This document shows, in pieces, positions 53,855-63,400 of a stretch of 64,000 nucleotides of DNA. Where the stretch lies: assembly GCA_934777435.1 (NCBI GenBank), contig CAKVNK010000002.1, forward strand, positions 62,001 through 126,000, written 5' to 3'. This DNA comes from an uncultured Clostridia bacterium. Its GTDB lineage: Bacteria > Bacillota > Clostridia > Christensenellales > UBA1242. The position numbers and the translations under genes are program-made. A model generated the notes under the pieces. It did not search any database, had not been told where the DNA came from, and saw nothing but the letters and a program-made list of their open reading frames with translations. Each line of letters opens with the position of its first letter. The stretch's first letter is position 1.

Positions 53855-55618
53855 ATGGTAAAAAGCAAAAAATCAAACTTAACAATGTTTTTATCAGTGA
53901 TAACATTACTGGTTTGTCTTTTGCTGTCCTTGGTTAATGTTACAGGTGCATGGTTCACTGATAGCAGTGGCACAAACAAAACAATCAATGCCATTGTAAA
54001 AACTGGCGAAGCCAATTTAAATGTCTATCAAGAAGATAGCACTGGCACACAAGTTGCATTAACAAAATCATTGCCAACTGGCTACACCCAACTTGAATAT
54101 ATTGAATCAACCGGCACGCAGCATATTGACACGGGCGTTGTTCCAACATCAAATATGCGTTTTACAGGTCATACATATTTTGAAAGGTCTACCACGGGCA
54201 CTGATAATTATTTATTTGTTTCAGGTGTTACTTACACAAATTTTGTTGGGCTTATGGCAACAAAAAGTGGATTTTATGCTGGCGTTGGAAGCAAAGCAAA
54301 GTTTTTGGTTTATTTTCCAACAGTACAAGATTACTACGATTTGAATTTTGATTATTATTACAACACTTCAACTGCAACACTAAAATCAAATTTGGTAACA
54401 GCAAACACTACGTATGAAGATTCCACTTTACCAACAACAAACATCACAATGTTTAAAAGATTGAGTGGTAGTATTTTTTTGGTGAGATTTTATAATTTTA
54501 CAATTTATAGTGAAAATGTTTTGGTACGCAATTTTGTACCGGCAAAAAACAGCGCAGGCACAATCGGTATGTATGATACCGTTGGTGATAAATTCTATAC
54601 AAATGCTGGCACTGGCACATTTACAGCAGGTTCAGAAGCGTTGTCCGGTGCAAGCATATCAATTCCATACGATACTACTAATAAAACAAATAACAAATTA
54701 ACACTTGATACATTACCAACTGGCTATACACAAATGGAATATATATCTGCCAACCAATCATTAAGCAATAATTGTGCAAATGTTGAATTGAATGTTGCGT
54801 GGAAAGATGTTGGACAATTAGGTGCAACAGTTCAATTTACTAGCGTGCCAACAAGTAACCCAATGTTGTGGGCTTCATATTCTACTGCTGGTTCTTCAAC
54901 CAAAGCAGCACCATATATATATGCTTCACCTACGGCAATTAGTTATAGTGGCATAACTGGTTCAGTAAAAACAGATTATACAAAAAGTCAACTCACAAAC
55001 AATGGATTTAAAAATGTTATAGTTGATGTATCAAGAAATAGTTCAACAAGTAAAATTTCATTTGGCTCTTGGTCGGATACAAGCTGGTCAGCGAACTGGC
55101 AAGTTAAAAACTTGTTTGTTAGAAATACTGCAGGCAGTTTAGTTAGATACCTTGTGCCTTGTGTAAATTCATCAGGAACTGCTGGCTTTTATGATACAAT
55201 AAATGGGGTGTTCTACTCAAATGGTGTAACGTCAAAAACAAATGCGTTTACAGCAACATCAAATAATCAATTAAAACTTTTGCTTAAAAATGAAGATTTG
55301 GGCAAATCTTTTGGCGTGAGATATAAAGTGGAATTCTTTGTGGCTACTGCAACAGGTAAAAAGGCTTTGTCTGCAACCATTGCCGGTATGACAGCACCCA
55401 CAAGTTCAACAAATGGCTTTAAACTTAACAGTGACGGCTGGTATTATTATCAAAATAATTCAGGGGCAAACGTTGTGTTTGAACCTGCAACAAGTTCAGC
55501 AGTTACAAGCAAATATCTTATGACGTCATTTACAATCAAATCAAATGCAACAACTGACGCATTGCTTGGCGGTAATGCAATTTATATGCAAATCACTGTG
55601 GAAAGCCTAACAGTGTAA
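53855..55618 (+). CDS. SipW-type secreted protein with two LamG-like domains
   Basis: 587 residues. The signal peptide ends LVNVTGA-WFTDSSGTNKT, a TasA-like leader and N-terminus. A jelly-roll (LamG/concanavalin-like) domain occurs twice: the first begins LPTGYTQLEYIESTGTQHID near residue 74, the second begins LPTGYTQMEYISANQS near residue 288. Both close with a VPxxNSxGTxGxYD-type phrase followed by a short TFTA end. The domain pair is inserted into a TasA-like frame whose C-terminal strands resume near 470. It may bind glycans. No wall anchor is present. Confidence 0.85.
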   Translation: MVKSKKSNLTMFLSVITLLVCLLLSLVNVTGAWFTDSSGTNKTINAIVKTGEANLNVYQEDSTGTQVALTKSLPTGYTQLEYIESTGTQHIDTGVVPTSNMRFTGHTYFERSTTGTDNYLFVSGVTYTNFVGLMATKSGFYAGVGSKAKFLVYFPTVQDYYDLNFDYYYNTSTATLKSNLVTANTTYEDSTLPTTNITMFKRLSGSIFLVRFYNFTIYSENVLVRNFVPAKNSAGTIGMYDTVGDKFYTNAGTGTFTAGSEALSGASISIPYDTTNKTNNKLTLDTLPTGYTQMEYISANQSLSNNCANVELNVAWKDVGQLGATVQFTSVPTSNPMLWASYSTAGSSTKAAPYIYASPTAISYSGITGSVKTDYTKSQLTNNGFKNVIVDVSRNSSTSKISFGSWSDTSWSANWQVKNLFVRNTAGSLVRYLVPCVNSSGTAGFYDTINGVFYSNGVTSKTNAFTATSNNQLKLLLKNEDLGKSFGVRYKVEFFVATATGKKALSATIAGMTAPTSSTNGFKLNSDGWYYYQNNSGANVVFEPATSSAVTSKYLMTSFTIKSNATTDALLGGNAIYMQITVESLTV

Positions 55619-55631
55619 AAAAGGAAAATAA

Positions 55632-56429
55632 ATGCCAAATATGGATGAAAAACAAGTTAAACAGAATATGTCTGGGGTGCGTCCAAACACACCTAATGTT
55701 TCTTCGTCCGCACCAAGGCAAGCAGTTCCAAGACCAACCCAACCAAGGGCTGATTCAACAATTTCAGCAAGGCAAGCACCTATCGTGCCTAAAAGCACAT
55801 TGAGTGAAACAGCCAAGCCGGAAGCGACAACCAACAAAAAGCAAGAAAAAATTAAGCAACGTTTAAAATCGACCAACATCAGTATGGACGATTTGGAAAC
55901 AATCAACGAGCAAAACCTTAAACAATATCGTAGCCGTGTAACACGTAACAGATTTTTGATTATCACACTAGTTATTTTGCTTATTGCGGCAGTTGCAACT
56001 TTTGCCATTGTTTTAAGCATTAACAAAATGGTTAACAACTGTGAAGTTATTATCCATGGCAATGTGGATGCTGACGTGATTGTGGACGGACAAAAAATGG
56101 ATAAATTCCGTACACCTATCGGTGTGCAAGGCAACCGTGTCTATATGATTGACACTGATATTGACATCAATTCTTCTGGCAACTTTGACGTGTATTTCAC
56201 CATTGATGTTTACCAATCAGGTGTAAAACTTAAAAACACATTTGCATATGAATATGACCATGATTTATTCCATGCTGACGGCACTGGTAAATATGTAAGC
56301 AACAGTGCAATAGCAGGTGGGCAAACAATCAATTTGTTTAATGGTGTGGTGTTGGATAATGCTTATGAAAACACACTCACAACCGACAACTTTTCAATGA
56401 AAATCAATGTGTATTTCACAAGGGTGTAG
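55632..56429 (+). CDS. Single-pass membrane protein closing the SipW operon
   Basis: 265 residues. A Pro/Ala/Ser-rich cytoplasmic N-terminus of about 100 residues ends in a basic helix, one membrane helix lies at about 110-132, and an outer beta domain of about 130 residues follows (FDVYFTIDVYQSGVKL, FSMKINVYFTRV) that looks like the TasA-type fold. No cleavage site is seen, so it is likely a membrane anchor or assembly partner for the secreted subunits, comparable in role to TapA but not homologous by eye. AAAGGAAAATA precedes the ATG; the gene starts 13 bases after the previous one. Confidence 0.8.
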   Translation: MPNMDEKQVKQNMSGVRPNTPNVSSSAPRQAVPRPTQPRADSTISARQAPIVPKSTLSETAKPEATTNKKQEKIKQRLKSTNISMDDLETINEQNLKQYRSRVTRNRFLIITLVILLIAAVATFAIVLSINKMVNNCEVIIHGNVDADVIVDGQKMDKFRTPIGVQGNRVYMIDTDIDINSSGNFDVYFTIDVYQSGVKLKNTFAYEYDHDLFHADGTGKYVSNSAIAGGQTINLFNGVVLDNAYENTLTTDNFSMKINVYFTRV

Positions 56430-56449
56430 CAGTTGGCTACATCTTTTTT
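56425..56449 (+). terminator. Terminator of the six-gene surface operon
   Basis: TGTAGC pairs with GCTACA around AGTTG and is followed by a run of T. The arm includes the last stop codon. Confidence 0.8.
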
Positions 56450-56641
56450 ATCCTTTTGGGGTGTGAATAAGTGTAAAAGCAAATTTTAGTGTCACAAAAA
56501 TGCCACAAAAATGTCACAAACACACAATAGAAATGCCGCAAACACAATTATTATTTTTGCTTAATTCTGCTTTGGGTGGTAAATTTTGGTAAATATTATT
56601 AATAGTTGTCAATTCCACCAATTTTAGGGGGATATTCTTTA

Positions 56642-56670
56642 TTGATTTTTATTGATTATTGTGTTAAAAT
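56642..56670 (+). promoter_or_regulatory. Promoter of smsCB
   Basis: -35 TTGATT (56642-56647), 17-base spacer, -10 TAAAAT (56665-56670) with extended TGT. AAGGAG follows before the ATG at 56689. Confidence 0.75.
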
Positions 56671-56688
56671 AAAGCATAAGGAGATAAA

Positions 56689-57405
56689 ATGCTAGAACTT
56701 AAAAATATCAGTTATGTTGTTAAAAATGGCAAAGAAAAAAAGACCATTTTAAACAATTTTTCATACATATTTAAAGATGATTGTATAACTGCAATCACTG
56801 GGCATAATGGCAGTGGTAAATCAACTTTAACCAAAATTATAATGGGTATTGTTAAGCCAACTGCTGGGCAAATTTTGCTTAATGGTGTGGATATAACAAA
56901 TTTATCAGTTGACGAACGTGCAAATTTAGGTGTCAATTATGCTTTTCAACAACCTATTGTTTTTAAAGGCATAACAATCAAAGATATGATTGACATTGCA
57001 ACTAAACGTAACAACACTGTGCCACAAGCATGTGAATACCTTTCAAAAGTTGGTATCTGTGCAAAAGACTACATCAATCGTGATTTTGACAAAACCTTAT
57101 CAGGTGGTGAACAAAAGCGTGTTGAAATTGCTTTGGCGCTGGCAAAACAAGGCAATACTGTGATTTTTGACGAGCCAGAAGCGGGTATAGACTTGTGGAG
57201 TTTTGACAGGCTTACCAGCGTGTTTGAAAAAGGCAAATGCTATATTGTTGTAAGCCACCAAACAAGATTGTTGGAACAAGCCGACCAAATTTTGGTTATG
57301 AGCAAAGGGCAAATTTCAACAAGTGGGGCAAGTGCAGAAGTGCTTAAAAATATGGGCAAATTAACCTGCGGACAAATTGACGGAGGCAAAAATGAAGTTA
57401 GATAA
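56689..57405 (+). CDS. smsC: SufC-like ATPase of a minimal Fe-S assembly system
   Basis: 238 residues. ABC-type ATPase with Walker A GHNGSGKST (38-46), an early Q-loop NYAFQQP, signature LSGGEQKR, Walker B TVIFDEPEAGID, and H-loop VVSHQTRL, the SufC arrangement. With its SufB-like partner it would form the core scaffold complex for Fe-S cluster assembly in the cytoplasm. No sufD, sufS or sufU lies nearby, so this fits the two-gene minimal (SMS) form found in anaerobes and archaea. Its 3' end overlaps smsB by 14 bases. Confidence 0.88.
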   Translation: MLELKNISYVVKNGKEKKTILNNFSYIFKDDCITAITGHNGSGKSTLTKIIMGIVKPTAGQILLNGVDITNLSVDERANLGVNYAFQQPIVFKGITIKDMIDIATKRNNTVPQACEYLSKVGICAKDYINRDFDKTLSGGEQKRVEIALALAKQGNTVIFDEPEAGIDLWSFDRLTSVFEKGKCYIVVSHQTRLLEQADQILVMSKGQISTSGASAEVLKNMGKLTCGQIDGGKNEVR

Positions 57406-58306
57406 TATTACAAAAACCATATTAGAGCAAGTGGCAGGTCTGCATGAAATACCTGCTGGTGCTGTTTCACTGCGTATCAATGGTAAAAGTGAAATGCTTA
57501 AATCAAGTGCAAACATCGAAATTGAACGCAAAACAGATAACCCAGGTATCAATGTTTATATTCACTCATCTTGCCAAGGTGAAGCTTGCCATATTCCAGT
57601 TGTTGTAAATCAAAACGACTTGTTTGATATGGTGTATAACGACTTTTATATTGAAGATAATGCGGTTGTTACAATCGTGGCTGGTTGCGGCGTGCACTCT
57701 ACTGGCAATGCTGGACATGACGGCATACACACCTTCCATGTTGGCAAAAATGCAACTGTAACATATATTGAAAATCATTTGGGCTTGGGCAATGGCGAAC
57801 ATAAAATTTTAAACCCAACCACAATTTTAAAACTTGGCAAAGGTTCAACAGTAACTTTAAACACAACACAACTTGGGGGTGTGGATTCTGCCAATCGTGT
57901 AACAAAAGCGGTTGTTGGTGAAGATGCAACTTTGGTGATTAACGAAAAGATTTTAACTGACCGCTTCCAAGTTGCTAAAACAAATTTCACAGTGCAACTT
58001 AAAGGATATAACAGCAAATGCAATATTGTGTCACGCAGTGTTGCAAGGGGTGAAAGTGAACAAGTGTTTAAATCAAATATGATTGGCAAAAACGAATGTT
58101 TTGGACATGTTGAGTGTGACGGTATTGTTTTGGATAATTCAAGGATTTCTTCAATGCCACAAGTTAGTGCGTTTGACAATCGTGCCAGCCTTTCACATGA
58201 AGCGGCTATTGGTAAAATTGCAAGTGAACAAATTATCAAATTAAGAACTTTAGGGTTAACCGAAACACAAGCAGAAGAAAAAATCATTGAAGGCTTTTTA
58301 AGGTAA
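57392..58306 (+). CDS. smsB: SufB/SufD-like Fe-S scaffold protein
   Basis: 304 residues from the ATG at 57392, which has GGAGG before it inside smsC. A short N-terminal part leads to the right-handed beta-helix with the ATVTYIENHLG strand and the SufB-type end: SVARGESEQVFKSN, GHVECDGIVLD with the conserved Cys, SLSHEAAIGKI and a C-terminal LTETQAEEKIIEGFLR. It is much shorter than E. coli SufB (495) and close to minimal SmsB. It should act as a homodimer on two SmsC. Confidence 0.88.
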   Translation: MKLDNITKTILEQVAGLHEIPAGAVSLRINGKSEMLKSSANIEIERKTDNPGINVYIHSSCQGEACHIPVVVNQNDLFDMVYNDFYIEDNAVVTIVAGCGVHSTGNAGHDGIHTFHVGKNATVTYIENHLGLGNGEHKILNPTTILKLGKGSTVTLNTTQLGGVDSANRVTKAVVGEDATLVINEKILTDRFQVAKTNFTVQLKGYNSKCNIVSRSVARGESEQVFKSNMIGKNECFGHVECDGIVLDNSRISSMPQVSAFDNRASLSHEAAIGKIASEQIIKLRTLGLTETQAEEKIIEGFLR

Positions 58307-58708
58307 ATTGTTTAAGTGAAAATTTAAACAATACTAAAATTTTTATAATTAAATATTATTGAAAACTAATTAAAAAAATAAATGTAAAAACAAATAAGGA
58401 TAATTGTTTAATAAATAGAAATTAAATTTAAAATAATAAAAAATAAATTTAAAATAATAAAAAATAAATTAAAAATTGATTAAAATAAATAAAAAACCTG
58501 TTTAATTTAAGTATTTTAAATTGTTTTTAAAAATAATTATTATTTTAAAATTTGTTTATAATAAAAAATACTTATTAAACTATTAAAAATATATTTATTG
58601 ATAATTTAAAAATATTTTCAATTTAATTATTTTGGTTTTTAAATATGATAAATAAATTTGATTAGCATAAAGTTTTTAATAAGTTTTATGTTGGATAGAA
58701 TTTAAACA
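58307..58708 (+). other. Very AT-rich intergenic region
   Basis: 402 bases between convergent smsB and spoIIID, almost entirely A and T. A 21-bp tandem repeat lies at 58424-58470. No gene or clear terminator hairpin. Confidence 0.7.
58424..58470 (+). repeat. 21-bp AT-only tandem repeat
   Basis: Two identical 21-base units (58424-58444 and 58445-58465) beginning AAATTTAAAATAAT, plus a partial third. Confidence 0.75.
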
Positions 58709-58996
58709 TTAAAAACAATCTAGTTCAAAATCTTGGCTGGGTTGTTTTTTCAATGCAAGATATTTTTGCCTGGTGCTTTCGCCACCGTGCAAATGTTTTA
58801 TGCTGAAATTTTGGTCCAATAATTTTTTAACCTTTAAATATAGCGGATAGTCAATATATTTTAGTTTGGTGCTTACGTCATGGTGAACTGTGCTTTTGGG
58901 TAAATCAAAAACTTTTGCTGTTGCACGTATGGTTGTATTGTTTTCTAATAAATAGTGGGCAAGGGCTTTTGGGCGAGAATAAATTTCTGTCTTCAT
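58709..58996 (-). CDS. spoIIID: Stage III sporulation regulator SpoIIID
   Basis: 95 residues. A helix-turn-helix with TIRATAKVFDLPKSTVHHDV (about 21-40) and the C-terminal HLHGGESTRQKY segment match SpoIIID, the mother-cell DNA-binding protein that acts between sigma E and sigma K. GGAGAAATT precedes the ATG. TTGACA lies at 59039-59044 with a poor CAATAA -10; in Bacillus the gene is under sigma E. Confidence 0.95.
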   Translation of the reverse strand: MKTEIYSRPKALAHYLLENNTTIRATAKVFDLPKSTVHHDVSTKLKYIDYPLYLKVKKLLDQNFSIKHLHGGESTRQKYLALKKQPSQDFELDCF

Positions 58997-59047
58997 AATT
59001 TCTCCTTACCAAAACTTATTGTGGCTTGCCCCAAAATATGTCAAAAA

Positions 59048-59077
59048 AACAAAAAAGGCGACATAATTAGTCGCATT
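59048..59077 (-). terminator. Terminator of the TtcA-like gene
   Basis: Minus strand: GCGAC pairs with GTCGC around TAATTAT and is followed by a T-rich run. Confidence 0.75.
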
Positions 59078-59230
59078 TTGTTGTGATTTATTATAGACGA
59101 TGTTGTTAGTGTTGAGAAGCCTAACTTATTTATTATGGAACTTGTTAACTGTTTGTTTTTTTTGTTTTGATTGATAAGTGATAATCTGGATTAATTTGAT
59201 AGTTAAAACTGTGTGATGTGTAGGAAGTGA

Positions 59231-59998
59231 TTATGCTTTGTCTTTATCCGTGTCAATATTTTTGTTTTCTGTTGGGTTGGTCATGCCGTAAGATAAACTT
59301 AAAAGATTGTAACTTTCAGGGGATAGAATTGCGTTTTCTATCCTTTTCCTACTGCCTGGGAATTGTTGTTCTATGCTGGATACAAATTCTTTAATTTCCT
59401 TACGTTTACTGTTGTCGTTTGCTGGGCAAATGCTCTTTAAAATAGGGAAGTTGCGGCTTGCGTGGATAATTTTGCTTTCTTCAGTTAAATAAAGTGGGCG
59501 TATAAGTGTTATGCCTGATTGTGTCATATATGACATGGGTTGCATTGTGCTTAATCTACCTTCGTACAATAATGACATAAAGAAGGTTGTTACAACATCT
59601 TGTTTATGGTGTGCAAGTGCAAGTTTGTTGCAACCAAGTTTTTGGCAAACAGTGTTTAAAGCACCACGTCGCATTTTTGCACAGAGAGAACATGGGTTTT
59701 TCTCTTTTCTTATTTCAAACACAATTTTGTTTATATCTGTTTGTTCAATGTGAAGTGGAACATTGATTTCAGTACAAAACTTTTTTAAACCGTCATAACT
59801 GATTTCGCCTGAATAATTATCGATTGTAACTGCATAGAGATTAAAATTATAAAGCCCAAACTTTTTAAAATCTGATAAGGCTTTTAATAAAACCAAACTA
59901 TCCTTACCGCCTGAAACGCCAACGGCAATGTTGTCGCCGTCTTGAATAAGATTATATTTTTGTATTGCTTTACGCATTGTGCTTAAAACTTTTTGCAT
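59231..59998 (-). CDS. TtcA-family tRNA thiolation enzyme (PP-loop)
   Basis: 255 residues. The PP-loop SGGKDS (about 30-35) binds ATP, and CSLCAKMRRGAL (about 110) carries the CxxC that holds a Fe-S cluster in TtcA; a later Cys lies in SICPANDNSKR. TtcA enzymes add sulphur to C32 of tRNA, using a Fe-S cluster that could come from the SmsCB pair nearby. The charged tail after residue 240 is not conserved-looking. AAGGAAAATCAT precedes the ATG. Confidence 0.85.
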   Translation of the reverse strand: MQKVLSTMRKAIQKYNLIQDGDNIAVGVSGGKDSLVLLKALSDFKKFGLYNFNLYAVTIDNYSGEISYDGLKKFCTEINVPLHIEQTDINKIVFEIRKEKNPCSLCAKMRRGALNTVCQKLGCNKLALAHHKQDVVTTFFMSLLYEGRLSTMQPMSYMTQSGITLIRPLYLTEESKIIHASRNFPILKSICPANDNSKRKEIKEFVSSIEQQFPGSRKRIENAILSPESYNLLSLSYGMTNPTENKNIDTDKDKA

Positions 59999-60406
59999 AT
60001 GATTTTCCTTTTAGTGTGTGTGCTTTTTATTGCGTTTGATTTGATTGTATGCTGTTGTGGGGTGTGCTTTTGCATTGTGTGGAAGATTTTAAAATTTCCT
60101 TTTTATGGGGCGGATAAAAAACTTTTAATTCAAACATTGTGATAAAAATTTTTAAATATTAAAAAAATTATATCAAAAATATGAAAAAACACAATAAAAA
60201 ATTAAATATTTTTAAAAAAATTATTAAAAATTAATTTTAAAATGCTATTTTATAGTATTTTGCGATAATTTATTCAATTTGTTTAATTTAAAATTAATTA
60301 AGTATTTTTATCGCTTTTAAAATTATTTATTTGACTTAATCCCTTATAATTTTATATAATAAAATTAATATTTATGTAGAAATAGAGCAAATTAAGGTGA
60401 GGGGTT
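59999..60406 (+). other. AT-rich divergent intergenic region
   Basis: 408 bases with long A/T runs. It contains the promoter at 60331-60360 for the lipoprotein gene. No other signal recognised. Confidence 0.7.
60331..60360 (+). promoter_or_regulatory. Sigma-A-type promoter of the second giant lipoprotein gene
   Basis: -35 TTGACT (60331-60336), 18-base spacer, -10 TATAAT (60355-60360). A leader of about 40 bases ends in AAGGTGAGGGG before the ATG. Confidence 0.8.
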
Positions 60407-63400
60407 ATGAAGAAGAAATTTGTTAGTTTTCTTATAGTACTTATGATGGTTTTATCATGCGGTATTTTGAGTGCATGTAAGAACCGCTACAACAAGATGC
60501 AGTTTGTTGTTGAGTACGCATTTAAAGATGAAAATGGTGAGATTGACCAGTGGTATACTATTGGGCAAAATCTTTCATTGAATTTTGGTGCGGAGGATGA
60601 TAAACTTGACGTTGGACGCAACAATCTTGTGTTTAGGGTTGAAGTGAAAAATGTTAAGGCAAAATATATTGACGACATTGTCATCTTCGACAGCAATTCT
60701 TCTTCATCTCAAATTGTTAAACAAGGGCAAGAGTTCTCACTTGATGTTGACGGCGTTATGCAAACTTCTGTTCGCATTTACGAAACGAAGTCGGGCAAAG
60801 AAAAAAGTTTCCGTTTAAACATTTTTGAGAGTTTAAAAAACATAACCACCAACAAAGATTTCAAACCAGCCCTTGCAGTTGGACAAAGTGTAAACCTTAA
60901 CCTTCTTACAACAGCAAATCAAAACCGCAGTGTGCTTTTATTTAACCCTGTTGGCACAAACCAAACCGCAGTTGATTACAGTATTGTTGGGCTTGGCTAT
61001 TATAACGGGACAACTTGGGTGCAAACTAGGTCTGCTGACGAGGCTTCAAATGTTGTTGGACTTGCAAATGATGTTGTTACAATCACTGATACATATGACG
61101 CTTTCACAAACCCTATTTTGAAGATTAAAGCGACATCTAAAATCTACAACGACCATGAAAATGGAATAAGCACCACTTTTGACATTTATGTTATTGAAAA
61201 ATTAACAGTTGGTGACTCACCAGTTATCAGCCAAAATGGTGAACAAATTAAAAGCAAAATCTTGTATGTTAATGATGACGAAAACAATGAATATAAAACA
61301 ATCATTGATGTTGGCGTTGGCACAATCACAAGTAAATATATTGCTGGTGTAACAACTGCAAATGGCGATGTGGCTAAATATGGACTTAATGTTTATGTTG
61401 ACGGTGTGAAAGTTGAAATGGACGCTTATGACGACCATAACGGCATAAGAATTCAACCTATGGACACAAGTGACGACCCTAACAATGAAAAACGAAACTT
61501 TGTTTATGAAATCACTGCTGACGACAAAACATATTTGACATACCCTAAAAACACAATCAAATTTGAATTGACAGTGCTTGGTTTGGACTATGTTGTGGAA
61601 ACTCCACTTTATTCAGCCGACCTTGAAATTGAAAAACGCAGTATTGTTAAAAATGTTACATTGAACGGCAAAACAAGCCAAACCTTAACAGAAGGCAAAA
61701 TTTATGCAACTGCTAATAGTTCTGTTTCACAATCTGGGCTTTATTTAACTGTTGATGTTTTACCAAATGACGGTGCATTACATAATGTGCTTATTGCCGT
61801 AACAAACGGTTTGACTGTTACTGGCAGAGGTTTGGAAAGTATAACATCTTATCCAACAATCAACAGTGCAAACAGAGATAATTACACATATTATTCAGTT
61901 AAAAATGGCACAACCATTTTGGTTAACTTTAAAGCAAATGGCAACACTGCAAATCAAGAATTACGCTTTACCACACTTAAAAAAGGTGAAGACGGTGTTG
62001 CAGCCGGTTATGTTGACGACTATGTTTTGCCTATCACAAAAGTTGTGACAGCAAACAGTTTTGAAGTGTTGTCTGCAAGAACTGGCAGTATTAACTATAT
62101 TGACCAAACATATTTGGTTGATGCTGAACAAGAAACTGTCTTCTTCTTGAAAGTGCGTTACACTGGTGACAATTTGGCACTTGATACCATTGATTTAAGT
62201 TTGCCGGTTGATAGTGGTTTTACATTTAAAAATGGTAGAACCAGCATAAATGTTAAAAACGATTTTGCATCTGCTGGCATTTCGCTTGCAGAAGGCAGAA
62301 CAAAAGTTGATTCTACAACTAACGAATATTATGAAATTTACCAAATTCCATTAAGACCAACCAATGCTGTTGGCAGTGCACTTGTTTCTATCAGTGCGGG
62401 TAAAACTGGTAACTATGCCTTGTTTGAAGGGTATTTTACAATCAAGAGCGTGTTTGTTGCACAAAGTGACAATTTTACAATACAAACAGAAGGTCAAAAT
62501 ATAACAAAAATAACTGATTTGACTAGCCTTGAATTTGATAAGTTTGCTGTTGTAAACAATATCAACCTTAAAAGTGAAATCAGTTTTGGACAAATTAATC
62601 CAAACGGACAATTTGAACAAAAAACTGTTGCTAATGTGCGTTTGACAAAATCAGGCAAAGAGGGCAATGCAAACTTCTCGGCATCTGCTGTAGATTATTT
62701 AACAATCGGCAGGGCGGATAGTGCTAACAAATTCCAAATTTGGGGCATACAGGGTGGTAAAACAACACATTTTGTTGCAACAATCACTCATTATACACGT
62801 GACGGCGGTGTTATAACTGAAAAGCAACAATCTTTGGAATTTGAAGTGGCCGCTTACAACAATATTAACAACATTGAGTTAGCATTTAATTCTGCAAATG
62901 CTGGCAAAATTGTTTATATCAATAGCAATTATCCAGATGCTGCAAGCACAAACGTTGTGTTTAACGCAAAAAGTGAATTATCTGAACCTTCTGCATCAAT
63001 TTCATTTGGTATGAATTCAGGTGAAACACAAAATAAAACTGGCATTAATAAAGTTAAAATTGGTATTTTTGGTGATGACACTTGCGTTGATATCTATTTG
63101 AACACTGATGACGGCTTAAAGTTGATTAAAAACAACCAAATTATTGATAAACTTTCAGGCAATATTGTTGTTAAATTGGTTAAAACACCAGAACAATCAT
63201 TGAGATATGTTGGTTTATCTTTCACCGCACTCAGTTTTGACCAAGAAACATCGGTTTCAAGGTCTATCACTATCAATTTTGGAGATTATACACCTTCTTC
63301 AAAGATTGAACTTGAAGGAAATTCTCTCAAAAAAGAAAATGGTGACATTTCTATCAATATGTCATTTATGAACGTTCCAGACGGCGGACAAACAACAACA

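Noticed and set aside
58424..58470. CRISPR array
   Set aside because: Units are 21 bp, AT-only, directly adjacent and without spacers; there are no cas genes.
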